Shown in pieces: positions 43,139 through 52,849 of a stretch of DNA of 64,000 bases. Numbering within the stretch: the first letter of the stretch is position 1; each line of letters opens with the position of its first letter. Source of the stretch: Ancylomarina sp. 16SWW S1-10-2 (GTDB lineage: Bacteria; Bacteroidota; Bacteroidia; Bacteroidales; Marinifilaceae); contig NZ_SADB01000015.1 in NCBI RefSeq assembly GCF_009669305.1, positions 1 to 64,000 on the forward strand, written 5' to 3'. The notes beneath the pieces are model-generated. The model worked only from the letters and a program-made list of their open reading frames with translations. It was not told where the DNA came from and searched no databases. Made by a program: the position numbers and the translations under genes.

Positions 43139-45538
43139 TTATTCATACCTCAAACTCTCCACCGGATTTTGGCGTGCATTTCGTGTAAAATTGATGACTG
43201 TGACTAGAGCTACAAGCAAGAGAATAATCAAACTACAGATGAAAAATAGCCACCAATGTAGGGGGAGTTTGTAAGCGAAATTCTGCATCCACAAGTTGGC
43301 TGTAAACCATGCTCCCAAAGAACCAAATAATACGGCAGGAGCAGCCACAATCTCGATATCCCACAAGAAAACCTTAAGAAGACTTGAAAACTTTGCTCCA
43401 TTTATTCTGCGAATAGCCAATTCTTTACGTCGCCTTACCGCCTCGTTGGTTGTATAGCCTAGCAAGCCAATAATTGTAATAAGTAAGATTATAAAACTAC
43501 CCGCCATCATCGCATTTCGAAACCCTCGTTGTTGTGTATAGCCTTTTTCTTGCTGCATTTCTAGACTCTTTATGTTGGCATCTTTATAGGGCAAAGCAGT
43601 GTTAAATACCTCTCTTATTTTATTCATCGTTCCAGCTTGGGTACTCGGATAGGTTTTAACCAATATATTGAATGAATAGGATGGATATTTGATAGCTGTC
43701 TTCACGAAATTAGATTCAGATCTATAGAAAAATACGGCGGGACGTGTATCTGGCTCAGCCTTAGAGCCAATTGTAAAATCAGAAAAAACACCCTTAATAG
43801 TAGTACTTCCATGTTCACTAATCACTATCTGTTTACCAACAACACCCTCATCCCATGCATTGTGCATTTGCAACAGTTTAGCGCCTTTTTTACTAATTAG
43901 CACATCTCCTTCAAGTGTTGATTCTTCAGGGAATAGCTGCCCTTCTGTCACTTTTACATCCAGTATGGATAAATAATTATTGTCGACAGTATAAAAATCT
44001 GCAACATTAAATAAATCTCTTTGTTCATCCAGAGATAGAATATTATTACCAGATTTCGAGTTGCATGGTAATGTCGCTCCAAAACCAACTTTTTCAATCT
44101 CAGGCATCGATCTTAAATCGTGTAATACACTAGCTATTTTAGTTCCTTCCATACCACTAGTCGAACCATAAAAGACACCCTCAGCTTGATAACCGTGAGA
44201 ACTATTCTTCATGTTATCGTATTGCAAACTAACAATAACCAGCATGCATAGAATAAAAGAAGCGCCGACAAACTGAAAGGATAATAAAACCAGTTTCCAT
44301 TTATTCTTTTTCTGATGATAATGACGAAAAGCATTTGCCACAGGAATACGGGAGAAAAAACGAGCTGGCAAGTAACTCATCAGAATAAGTATGAATATCA
44401 ATATGCCCATTAAAGGCAAAATTACATAGGGGTTTAATACGGATTGAAGTTGATGCCCAACTTGCTGCTCGGCTGCGGATTGTAATACAATAATCAGGAT
44501 AAAAGCGGCGAAAAGTGATATGAGAAATATGAGCGCTGACTCAGAGAAAATAATCTGACGTAAATGACGGGCATGAGCTCCAAAAGTTTTATAAATAGCC
44601 GATGATTTTGATCGCTCAACCAATACGCTCAGTGTCAGCAAAATGTAATTCAGCAACGAGACGAACAAAACAGCAAATGCAATCGTACTCAGAATTAAAA
44701 TAATATCCTTTAGGTTTTCGATATAAACTTTCTGAATGGGTTTAAATGAATATTTCAAAACAAAACTATCATCCTGTGCTTCAATCTTTTCAATATCCTG
44801 ATGCACTTCTTGCATCTTTCTAACTGCAGGAGCTAAACTTTCTGGTTTTACACCTAGTGCCAGTTTTACACAAGAGTAATAACGATCATTTCCAAGCCAC
44901 TGGTCACTTCCATCCCACATAAAATAACTTGTCGAAACCATCGATATTAAAACGTCATATTTGTAATTCGTATTTTCTGGCAAAGCTTCAAACACGCCAC
45001 CAATCGTTAACTGCTTGCCTAAATATTCTTTTAATTCAATAGTTTTACCAATAACATTGCCGCCTATATTTTCAGCTATTTCACTCGAGATCATACATGT
45101 CATTGGTGCTTTCAGTATCTCAACAGGATTACCTTTTAACATTGGTCTAGGTAAAACATCAAAAAGATGTTCATCTGCCAAAACAAAAATTGCTTTGTAG
45201 CTTTTTTTATCATCAGTATAAAATAGCGATAAACCTATAGAATTTAATCGGGTAGCTGCTTCTACTCCAGGCACCTCTGCATTTAAACCTGGAGCAATTG
45301 CGCCACTAACATGATTACGACTTTCCAATTCATCTTTAGACTTATCCGCTTTATAATTTTCAGATACAACATAAATACGATCCGAATCGGGATAAAAGCT
45401 ATCAAAACTGTAATAATAGAACACCTCAGATAAAAGCAAAATACCAAATGCCAAACCTGTGGCTAAGGAAATTATGCGGGCTGCACTGTGCTCACCCTTA
45501 AGGAACAAACGACGAAATGCCAATTTTATAAAATTCAT
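43139..45538 (-). CDS. ABC transporter permease (FtsX/MacB type), third of operon
   Basis: About 800 residues. There is an N-terminal transmembrane helix (about 15-35 from this ATG), a MacB-like periplasmic domain and a three-helix FtsX block near 275-400, then a second periplasmic domain and a final FtsX block (about 680-790) ending 'ARQNPVESLRYE'. The last block carries 'RRKELAIRRINGAKFSSLLKVF', the coupling-helix pattern of this family. Such permeases do not form a channel; they pass ATPase movement to the periplasmic adaptor. Its sequence differs from the two upstream permeases and it lacks the shared conversion tract. A TTG 21 bp upstream (45559) could extend it; the ATG before NFIKLAFRR is preferred. 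Confidence 0.88.
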   Translation of the reverse strand: MNFIKLAFRRLFLKGEHSAARIISLATGLAFGILLLSEVFYYYSFDSFYPDSDRIYVVSENYKADKSKDELESRNHVSGAIAPGLNAEVPGVEAATRLNSIGLSLFYTDDKKSYKAIFVLADEHLFDVLPRPMLKGNPVEILKAPMTCMISSEIAENIGGNVIGKTIELKEYLGKQLTIGGVFEALPENTNYKYDVLISMVSTSYFMWDGSDQWLGNDRYYSCVKLALGVKPESLAPAVRKMQEVHQDIEKIEAQDDSFVLKYSFKPIQKVYIENLKDIILILSTIAFAVLFVSLLNYILLTLSVLVERSKSSAIYKTFGAHARHLRQIIFSESALIFLISLFAAFILIIVLQSAAEQQVGHQLQSVLNPYVILPLMGILIFILILMSYLPARFFSRIPVANAFRHYHQKKNKWKLVLLSFQFVGASFILCMLVIVSLQYDNMKNSSHGYQAEGVFYGSTSGMEGTKIASVLHDLRSMPEIEKVGFGATLPCNSKSGNNILSLDEQRDLFNVADFYTVDNNYLSILDVKVTEGQLFPEESTLEGDVLISKKGAKLLQMHNAWDEGVVGKQIVISEHGSTTIKGVFSDFTIGSKAEPDTRPAVFFYRSESNFVKTAIKYPSYSFNILVKTYPSTQAGTMNKIREVFNTALPYKDANIKSLEMQQEKGYTQQRGFRNAMMAGSFIILLITIIGLLGYTTNEAVRRRKELAIRRINGAKFSSLLKVFLWDIEIVAAPAVLFGSLGAWFTANLWMQNFAYKLPLHWWLFFICSLIILLLVALVTVINFTRNARQNPVESLRYE

Positions 45539-45571
45539 ATCTACATTTTTGGAACTCAAAATTTTAATTTA

Positions 45572-47923
45572 TTATTCAGACCTCAAGCTATCCACCGGAT
45601 TTCTTGTGGCAGCTCTGTACGATTGAAATGAAACGGTTAATAAGGCAATTGCCATGGCTATGAGCCCCGCTAAAGCAAAAATCCACCAGCTTAATTCTGT
45701 TTTATAGGCAAAGTTTTCGAGCCACTTACTCATGGCATAGTAAGCAATTGGGCAGGCGATAATAAAGGCGATCAGAACCCATTTAATAAAATCTTTATTT
45801 AGCATTTTGATTATTTCAGGGGTTTTGGCTCCGTTTACTTTGCGGATACCGATTTCTTTGGTGCGTTGTTCCGATGAGAAAATGGCGAGACCTAAAATTC
45901 CGAAGCAAGAAATTGCGATAGCCAATAGAGCAAAGAGTCCAATCGTTTTGGCGAAACGTTCTTCTTTCTCGTACATCTGATCAAACCAGTCATCGAAAAA
46001 TTGATATTTAAGAGGATAGGCTGGCATTATTTCTCCCCATTTTTCTTTTATTATTTTCATTGCAGAGGGAAGGTTATTTGCTGCAATTTTTATGCTGAGT
46101 TGATAATAATTACTATTCTCAGCAAATATAATGCAGAGTGGTTCTATTTTATTGTGCGAAGATCCGTATTGAAAATCATTTACAACGGCTATAATATCTA
46201 AACCACCTTTTCTGTAATTATTATATTTTTTATTTTCTAGATTGTTAAATTCAAAATAATTGTAAAAGGATTCATTAACCATACAAACTTTTCCGTAATC
46301 TCCAGGCTTTAAATTTCTACCTTTTACAATTTTAAGTTGAAAAGTGGAAATAAATGCCGTATCGACAATTAAGCAAGGAATTACAAGATCCTTATTTTTG
46401 ATTCCTGATCCCATTGTGTAATTTATGCGCCCAGGAACGCCATTGGTAAGTGAGATACTTTTAAAAAAAGGATAGTTTCTTAGTTCATTAACTAATGATT
46501 GCGCATTCGCTTTTTCTTCTTTAGGAAGATAGGGCATAGAAACGCAAATAAAATGCTCTTCGGAGAATCCAGGATTTTTATTTTTGACAAAAGAAATTTG
46601 TTTTTGTACGATCAATAAACAAATGATTAAGACTACTGAAACCGTGAATTGAAAAATGATGAGGAGGTTGCGAAAATAGGATTGATTACCGCCTTGTGCG
46701 CTTGTTTTTTTTAGGATATCGTTTGGGTTCGATCTGGATAAGACTAGAGCTGGAGTTAAACCGCTAAGGCAACCAACAATCAGTATGCATAATAGTATAC
46801 TAAATAGGACAGAGCTTTTAAGTAGGCTACTAACATGTATGGGAGAACCAAAAACAGCGGTATAAACAGGGGTGAATATCCAAACAAGGATAATGGACAA
46901 GATAAAAGCAATGGCTGATATGATTATCGATTCAATAATGAAATGAATAAATAGATCGGAATTGGAAGCACCAAAACTTTTTTTAATACCAATAATTCTA
47001 TTTCGTTTATACTGTTGAGCTAGGCTTAGGTTAATGTAGTTAACGATAGCAATAATTAGAATGATGATGGCAATTGCCACAAGTAATTTTAGAAGTTTAG
47101 GGTTTCCTCTTTTTGTCTGACTTCCAATAGTGGAGTCATACAGGTACATGTCTTTAAGAGGAAGAAATCCAATTTCGTTAATATATGGTTTTAATGAAGC
47201 AAGATTGGCATTTATTTTTTTGCTTAAGACATTGTTTTCGATTCCCTCAGCAATACGAGTATAGATTCTAAAATCCCATCTGTGAGTACTTTTATCCGAA
47301 TATTCTTCGCAACTAAAAGAGAATTTAAAATCGTCATTTTCAGCATTTACCAATAAGTTGGCCGAAATACTGGAGTTGGCAGGGAAATCTTTAATTACTG
47401 CAGTGATTGTTAAGAGATTTGTTCTTTCAAATAAAATTTCTTTTCCAATAGGATTTTCTGTGCCAAATAGTTGTTTGGCTTTACTTTCAGTAACAATTGC
47501 CGAATTGATATTCTCAAATGGCTTTGTTGAATCTCCATTTAAAAATGGAATTGAGAACATTGTGAAAAAGTTATTATCAACAGACATTATGTCTGTAAAA
47601 CTAAATGCCTTGTCTCCAATATTAATATTTGTAGGACTCGTTTCACGATATACTAAACATGCATTTTCAAATTCAGGAAAACTTTCTAATAAAATATCTT
47701 TTGCCCGATAATCTATATTACTGGTATTTTTATTTGCATCGATGATTCGAACAATCCGGTCAGCATTTTCAGGATAGCTATCGTAGGAGTATTCTTGAAG
47801 TAGAAATAAAGAGATAGCCAGACAAACAGATATCGCAAAAGCAAATCCAATTACATTGATCAAAGTGAATTTTCTATCTGAGAAAATACTTTTTAACGCT
47901 GATTTTATATTGTATGCTATCAT
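45572..47923 (-). CDS. ABC transporter permease (FtsX/MacB type), second of operon
   Basis: A permease of about 780 residues with the same plan as its neighbours: N-terminal helix ('FTLINVIGFAFAISVCLAISL'-type), periplasmic domain, middle FtsX block (about 265-400), second periplasmic domain, and last block with 'TKEIGIRKVNGAKTPEIIKML'. The last about 85 residues are almost identical to those of the next gene upstream, and a 164-bp stretch (45669-45832) matches it with only three differences, while the rest is diverged. A TTG 60 bp upstream (47983) opens a longer frame, but the ATG before IAYNIKSALK matches the family start. It is 34 bp upstream of the third permease. Confidence 0.88.
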   Translation of the reverse strand: MIAYNIKSALKSIFSDRKFTLINVIGFAFAISVCLAISLFLLQEYSYDSYPENADRIVRIIDANKNTSNIDYRAKDILLESFPEFENACLVYRETSPTNINIGDKAFSFTDIMSVDNNFFTMFSIPFLNGDSTKPFENINSAIVTESKAKQLFGTENPIGKEILFERTNLLTITAVIKDFPANSSISANLLVNAENDDFKFSFSCEEYSDKSTHRWDFRIYTRIAEGIENNVLSKKINANLASLKPYINEIGFLPLKDMYLYDSTIGSQTKRGNPKLLKLLVAIAIIILIIAIVNYINLSLAQQYKRNRIIGIKKSFGASNSDLFIHFIIESIIISAIAFILSIILVWIFTPVYTAVFGSPIHVSSLLKSSVLFSILLCILIVGCLSGLTPALVLSRSNPNDILKKTSAQGGNQSYFRNLLIIFQFTVSVVLIICLLIVQKQISFVKNKNPGFSEEHFICVSMPYLPKEEKANAQSLVNELRNYPFFKSISLTNGVPGRINYTMGSGIKNKDLVIPCLIVDTAFISTFQLKIVKGRNLKPGDYGKVCMVNESFYNYFEFNNLENKKYNNYRKGGLDIIAVVNDFQYGSSHNKIEPLCIIFAENSNYYQLSIKIAANNLPSAMKIIKEKWGEIMPAYPLKYQFFDDWFDQMYEKEERFAKTIGLFALLAIAISCFGILGLAIFSSEQRTKEIGIRKVNGAKTPEIIKMLNKDFIKWVLIAFIIACPIAYYAMSKWLENFAYKTELSWWIFALAGLIAMAIALLTVSFQSYRAATRNPVDSLRSE

Positions 47924-47987
47924 GCTATGTGTTTTTTGCATTTTGAATATTTTTTTTGGCCCATAAGAGTTTTTTGGAAACAATTAT

Positions 47988-50357
47988 TTACTCAGATCTC
48001 AAACTCTCCACCGGATTCCGAGTTGCAGCTCTATACGATTGAAATGAAACCGTAAGCAGCGCAATTCCCATGGCAATGATTCCTGCTAAAGCAAAAATCC
48101 ACCAGCTTAGTTCTGTTTTATAGGCAAAGTTTTCGAGCCACTTACTCATGGCATAATAAGCAATTGGGCAGGCTATAATAAAGGCGATCAGAACCCATTT
48201 AATAAAATCTTTATTTAGCATTTTGATTATTTCAGGGGTTTTGGCTCCATTTATTTTGCGAATTCCTATCTCTTTAGTTCGTGTTTCCAGAACAAAAATG
48301 GTGAGACTAATAAGACCCAAACAAGAAAGAATGAGAGAGATGATTGTAGAAAAATTAAGAATTTTCTGAAACTGGTTTTCCTTTTTGTATAAGGCTCCCC
48401 ACGAAGTATTCATAAACTTTATTTCCAAAGGGAAATTAGGAGATAGTTTATTCCATAATTTTTCGAGTGAATTTATGCTTTGGTTAAAAATAGGCCCATT
48501 TGTTCCTGTCATTTTTAAATAGGCAACCTCATCAACATCACCCGAACACATAAAACCAACGGGTCTAATAGCAACATGCAACGATTCGAAATTAAAATCT
48601 TTCGTTTCAGCAATTATATTACCCGTGTTTGATTTTGCCATCTTAAATCGTGCATCCTCTAACTTATCTATATTAAATTTCTTAAAAGCTGTTTCGTTAA
48701 GAATCCAATCTTTGAGATCATTCGAATGATCGTTAAATTGACTTCCTTTTATCAAATTAATACCAAAAAATTTAAAAAAGTTTTTGCTGACAAAGAAGTT
48801 AGCAACTCCCACCTCTTTTTCAGTCCCCTTATTAACTAAATTCAAACCCCAATTTTGTTGGTTGTACCCCAAAAGTCCTGATGAAAAGGTGATGTCTTTA
48901 ATTCCAGGAATTTTTTTCAACTCATTTTTAAAAGCAGAAATTTTTTTTTGTAGCTCTGCATTTGTGGTTGTATAAACAATATTTTCCTTTTTAAACCCTG
49001 GGTCTAAATTGTTTAGTAAGTTGTTTTGCTTGTTTATAAAAAGGATGCTTGCAATTAAAACAATTGAGATTGTAAATTGAAAAACAAGTAAAATATTTCT
49101 CAAATAATTCTGTTTATCGGTGCTAATCGAATTTTTAAGAAGTAAAGTTGTTTGGTATTTGCTTAGAATATAGCCAGGAATAAGGCCGGTAATGCAAATA
49201 GTAAAGAGTAGTATTAAAAAAAACAGAAGCAGGTTATTCTGTGAAAAAATATCATGAAAAGTAAAATGTGATTCAGTTAAATTATTCAAGCCCTCAAGCG
49301 AAAAATAAATCAGAATAACTGAAATAATGCTTGTTATAGCTAGAACAAGAACTGATTCAGTTAGGACTAGTTCAATGATTTTTGTTTTTTTACTACCTAG
49401 GGCTTTTAATATACCAATATTTTTTATCCGCTTTAATTTTTGGGCGGTTACAAGGTTCACATAATTAATACAAGCAAGTATGAGTATTAGAAAACCAATA
49501 ATCTGAATGATAATTAAGCTTAAAGAATTTCCATGTTTTACTAAATCAAGATCTGGCATGTCGGTATATGCCTTATTGAAAGGGAAAAGGCTAAATAAGG
49601 CTCTTTCCTTATAGTGTTCTGGAATATTTTCCAGAGAAATATGAGCTAACTTTTCTTTTGCAACAGAATAAGAAACTTTATCAGTTAGTCTGAAAAATGA
49701 TGCATAATTCTGCGAGCCCCAATTTTTCATCGAATTGTCATACCACCCTATCTTTCGATTAGTTTCTATTGACAAAACGGCATCGAAATCCCATGAAGAG
49801 TTGTGAGGTAGGTCTTTTATTACGGCTCCAACCTCAAGCAATTCATTTTGTAAATTAGTTGCATTGTACATGAGTTCTTTACCTACAGGGTTCACATTGC
49901 CAAATATCTTTTTCGATAGTGATTGAGTTAAAACAATTTTATTTTTGCCAGATAAAGCCTTTTGTGGATTTCCATAAACCGATTCCAACTGAAAAACTTG
50001 AAAAAACATTGAATCTGCAACCAAAAGGTCTTCAATCTTAAAATCGACCTGATTGTGTTTTACAAAAACTTGTGGCGACCATTCAAAATGAGCAAAGGTG
50101 ATGCATGATATTTCCGGAATATTTTGCTGTACATACCCCACCATTCGTGCAGAAACATTTGGTACATCGTGTGTTGTCAATACATAAACATTATCTATAT
50201 CAGGAATAAACTCATCCATTGATTGCTCTTTTTGAACGTAGGAAAAAGTTAACACACTTATACTAATGCCTATGGCTAAACCGATAATATTGATGCTTGT
50301 AACAAGCTTATTTTTCAATAAATTTCGGAACGACATTTTGAAATTATAGATGTTCAT
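47988..50357 (-). CDS. ABC transporter permease (FtsX/MacB type), first intact of operon
   Basis: A 789-residue permease starting 'MNIYNFKMSFRNLLKNKLVT', with an N-terminal helix, MacB-like periplasmic domain, FtsX helices (about 275-400 and 675-785) and the coupling motif 'TKEIGIRKINGAKTPEIIKML'. The C-terminal DNA (48085-48248) is nearly identical to that of the next gene. A decayed fragment of another copy of the same 3' end lies just upstream (50405-50541). It is expected to work with the ATPase at 50542 and the adaptor at 51347; three permeases for one ATPase suggests alternative or hetero-complexes. Confidence 0.9.
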   Translation of the reverse strand: MNIYNFKMSFRNLLKNKLVTSINIIGLAIGISISVLTFSYVQKEQSMDEFIPDIDNVYVLTTHDVPNVSARMVGYVQQNIPEISCITFAHFEWSPQVFVKHNQVDFKIEDLLVADSMFFQVFQLESVYGNPQKALSGKNKIVLTQSLSKKIFGNVNPVGKELMYNATNLQNELLEVGAVIKDLPHNSSWDFDAVLSIETNRKIGWYDNSMKNWGSQNYASFFRLTDKVSYSVAKEKLAHISLENIPEHYKERALFSLFPFNKAYTDMPDLDLVKHGNSLSLIIIQIIGFLILILACINYVNLVTAQKLKRIKNIGILKALGSKKTKIIELVLTESVLVLAITSIISVILIYFSLEGLNNLTESHFTFHDIFSQNNLLLFFLILLFTICITGLIPGYILSKYQTTLLLKNSISTDKQNYLRNILLVFQFTISIVLIASILFINKQNNLLNNLDPGFKKENIVYTTTNAELQKKISAFKNELKKIPGIKDITFSSGLLGYNQQNWGLNLVNKGTEKEVGVANFFVSKNFFKFFGINLIKGSQFNDHSNDLKDWILNETAFKKFNIDKLEDARFKMAKSNTGNIIAETKDFNFESLHVAIRPVGFMCSGDVDEVAYLKMTGTNGPIFNQSINSLEKLWNKLSPNFPLEIKFMNTSWGALYKKENQFQKILNFSTIISLILSCLGLISLTIFVLETRTKEIGIRKINGAKTPEIIKMLNKDFIKWVLIAFIIACPIAYYAMSKWLENFAYKTELSWWIFALAGIIAMGIALLTVSFQSYRAATRNPVESLRSE

Positions 50358-50404
50358 TATTATCTAAATTATTTAGTAAGCCTTGTTACTTATTTGTTAT
50401 AACA

Positions 50405-50541
50405 CTACTCATACCTCAAACTCTCAACAGGATTCCTCGTAGCTGCTCACCACGATTGAAACGAAACGGTTAGCAAAGCAATTAATCCCGCTAAGGCAAA
50501 AATCCACCAGCTTAGTTCTGTTTTGTAGGCAAGTTTTCGAG
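50405..50541 (-). pseudogene. remnant of a fourth permease gene (3' end only)
   Basis: On the minus strand this translates to the tail of the permease family: 'TELSWWIFALAGLIALLTVS', then after a few residues an in-frame TGA (50449-50447), then 'AATRNPVESLRYE' and a stop. Compared with its paralogues it has lost 12 bases in the last helix and one base near the start (frameshift). It begins immediately after the TAG of the ATPase gene, so a deletion appears to have removed the rest of a permease gene and joined its end to the ATPase. Confidence 0.85.
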
Positions 50542-51234
50542 CTATAAGGTATGTTCCTCTTTCAAGATTTCTTCTGTCACAATCTTGCCATCAAATAGAT
50601 TAATTACACGATGTGAATAAGCTGAGTCTCTATGTGAGTGAGTCACCATAATGATGGTTGTACCTTCTCTATTCAGTTCAGTCAATAATTCCATAACTTC
50701 CTGTCCATTTTTAGAATCAAGATTACCCGTTGGTTCATCGGCAAGTATTAATCCTGGGTTTGACACAACTGCTCGAGCAATAGCCACACGCTGTTGTTGT
50801 CCTCCTGAAAGTTGCTGAGGATAATGCTTAGCTCTATGACTCATATTCATACGATCCAGAACTTTAGTAACCATTTCTTTTCTCTTTTTACTACTAAAAC
50901 CTTGGTAAACGAGAGGCATCTCTACATTTTCAAAAACATTGAGTTCATCTATCAGATTAAAACTCTGAAATACGAAACCAATATTTCCTTTTCTTAGATC
51001 GGTTCTTTGTCCTTCTTTTAATCCGGCAACCTCATTATCACCAAATGTATATTCCCCTTCGGTAGGGTTATCAAGCAGGCCAAGAATGTTCAAAAGCGTT
51101 GATTTTCCACAACCTGATGGTCCCATAATGGCAACAAATTCACCTTTTTTTATGTCTAAATTAATGTTGTTTAATGCCAACGTTTCAATCTCACTTGTTT
51201 GAAACACTTTCGATAAATTCTTAATTGTTATCAT
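50542..51234 (-). CDS. ABC transporter ATP-binding protein (MacB/LolD type)
   Basis: A 230-residue ATPase. Walker A is '[12 protein letters not shown]', the Q loop lies in '[15 protein letters not shown]', the signature is '[14 protein letters not shown]', Walker B '[12 protein letters not shown]' and the H-loop 'IIMVTHSH'. The 'GNLDSKNG' stretch is typical of the LolD/MacB/FtsE branch, which pairs with FtsX-type permeases. It lies 112 bp after the adaptor gene, and a permease pseudogene abuts its stop codon. It powers the efflux cassette. Confidence 0.95.
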   Translation of the reverse strand: MITIKNLSKVFQTSEIETLALNNINLDIKKGEFVAIMGPSGCGKSTLLNILGLLDNPTEGEYTFGDNEVAGLKEGQRTDLRKGNIGFVFQSFNLIDELNVFENVEMPLVYQGFSSKKRKEMVTKVLDRMNMSHRAKHYPQQLSGGQQQRVAIARAVVSNPGLILADEPTGNLDSKNGQEVMELLTELNREGTTIIMVTHSHRDSAYSHRVINLFDGKIVTEEILKEEHTL

Positions 51235-51346
51235 TTTTTTTGTTTTTATAAGTAAGCGTATATAATTATCACCGGTAAAAAATTTGTTGTTTCTTTCGGC
51301 CTTTATTTCACTTTAACCTTTATCCTTACTTCTCTTTATATTTGAG

Positions 51347-52597
51347 TTATTTAAACTCTATTATGTCGTTATTACCAAAGCTTTCGTAATTATTGATTAT
51401 CACTTGTTCTCCAGCTTCCAATCCTTCCAAAACCTCAAAATATTTCGAGTTCTGTCTACCAATTTTAATCGCTCGCTTTGTCGCAAAATCACCCGATTTA
51501 TCTAAAACAAATACCCATTGTCCGCCAGTGCTTTGAAAAAACCCACCTCTTGGTAATAAAAGTGCATCAACTGGTTTTCCTAGCTCCAATTTAAGATGAT
51601 AGGTCTGTCCTGTACGTAAACTTTTAGGCGAATCTCCATCAAAAACTAAATCCACTTTAAATCGGCCATCCCGTACTTCTGGGTAAACTTTTTTTGTGAT
51701 TTGTTTGTACTCTTTTCCATTTCTTGTGAACGAACTGGCAAGACCTCTTCTAACTCTATCAATATAATGTTCATCGACATCGGCAACAATTTTAAAATCG
51801 TTTAGAATATGCAACTGTCCTATTCGTTCTCCACGGTTTATAGATTGACCAATCTCAATATCCAAACTTCCCAACTGACCATCAGCTGGAGCTTTAATAT
51901 TCAAATTTTCTAAACGTTCTCTTACCATTTCCAAATTCTGTTTCATAGTCATTAAACTGCTATTCATTTGCAATTTTTGATTAGCACGAAAAATGGAATC
52001 CTGAACCATACGTTGGTGTCTCAGTTCTCTATCACGAAGAGAAAAATTATAGTTTTCCTTAGAAGTAAGAAAATCTTCCTCTGATATAAACCCCTTTTCA
52101 AAAAGCATTAAATTTTGTTCATAATGTCGCTTTAGTTTTATGATATCAGTATCGATACTAAGTAGTTGCTGTAGATTAGTGATCTTCTGCTGCTCCATGC
52201 TTATAAGTGTGTTTCGTAACTCGTTGGACTGATAAGCCAATGAAGATTCAGTATTAAGAATTTGTAATTTGAGATCATTATTAACCAATTTGACAATCAC
52301 ATCACCTTTCTTCACGGTTTCACCTTCGTCAATCAGTTTTTCAACAACCTTACCACCCTCTTCGAGATCTAAATAAATAGTCGTTTTAGGTTCTACCATA
52401 CCAATTATCGATACATAATCCTTAAAACTTCCCGCATTCACTTCAGCAATATTGAGCTTATCTACCTCGGCACGAAAAGTTGAAGACTGCGACCCAAAAA
52501 TCATCTTACCCGATAAAATTAAAACAATAACAGCTATGCTAAAAATGTAAATATGCTTGGCTTTAATACCTTTTTTCTTTTCTATTTTTCTATCCAT
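51347..52597 (-). CDS. periplasmic adaptor subunit (MacA/HlyD type) of the efflux cassette
   Basis: A 416-residue membrane-fusion protein from this ATG. An N-terminal anchor helix (about 14-34) is followed by a lipoyl/barrel-sandwich half ('EEGGKVVEKLIDEGETVKKGD'-type), a long coiled-coil hairpin (about 105-225), the second lipoyl half ('IKAPADGQLGSLDIEIGQSI'), a beta-barrel, and a membrane-proximal end ('VLEGLEAGEQVIINNYESFG'). It joins the inner-membrane permeases to an outer-membrane channel, which is not in the window. An upstream frame (to 52630) adds 11 residues; the ATG before DRKIEKKKG is favoured. A sigma-54 promoter lies 75-90 bp upstream, so this is the first gene of the operon. 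Confidence 0.9.
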   Translation of the reverse strand: MDRKIEKKKGIKAKHIYIFSIAVIVLILSGKMIFGSQSSTFRAEVDKLNIAEVNAGSFKDYVSIIGMVEPKTTIYLDLEEGGKVVEKLIDEGETVKKGDVIVKLVNNDLKLQILNTESSLAYQSNELRNTLISMEQQKITNLQQLLSIDTDIIKLKRHYEQNLMLFEKGFISEEDFLTSKENYNFSLRDRELRHQRMVQDSIFRANQKLQMNSSLMTMKQNLEMVRERLENLNIKAPADGQLGSLDIEIGQSINRGERIGQLHILNDFKIVADVDEHYIDRVRRGLASSFTRNGKEYKQITKKVYPEVRDGRFKVDLVFDGDSPKSLRTGQTYHLKLELGKPVDALLLPRGGFFQSTGGQWVFVLDKSGDFATKRAIKIGRQNSKYFEVLEGLEAGEQVIINNYESFGNNDIIEFK

Positions 52598-52670
52598 CGA
52601 CATACAAAGTATTTTCTTTAGATTAATCAATTGTGAAATATTATTGATTCATAAATTTCATCATATTTAT

Positions 52671-52686
52671 AGCTAACTTCATGCCA
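52671..52686 (-). promoter_or_regulatory. sigma-54 (-24/-12) promoter of the efflux operon
   Basis: The minus strand reads TGGCATGAAGTTAGCT. The GG at -24 and GC at -12 are in exact register with the consensus TGGCACG-N4-TTGCA, with only small departures. Transcription would start near 52660, about 60 bases before the adaptor ATG. The divergent gene encodes a sigma-54 activator. Confidence 0.8.
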
Positions 52687-52740
52687 CCACACACAATAGC
52701 CAAATAAACAACACTTTACACATAACCGATCAAGTTAGAG

Positions 52741-52757
52741 TGTCAAATTTATTGACA
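52741..52757. promoter_or_regulatory. candidate activator binding site (UAS)
   Basis: TGTCAA/TTGACA form a perfect inverted repeat with a 5-nt spacer. Its centre is about 90 bases upstream of the predicted sigma-54 start, the usual distance for an NtrC-type activator. It is also about 100 bases upstream of the regulator's own ATG. Confidence 0.6.
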
Positions 52758-52849
52758 GGTCGTGTCTAATATTTTGAAAAGCTTTATACATTAGATAAAA
52801 ATTACATGATGTTATATAGATTTTGTATAATATCTCATCAGTTTCCAAT

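Noticed and set aside
50358-50404. Short coding remnant upstream of the first intact permease
   Set aside because: The bases do not extend the permease homology seen at 50405-50541 and are taken as the leader of the next gene.
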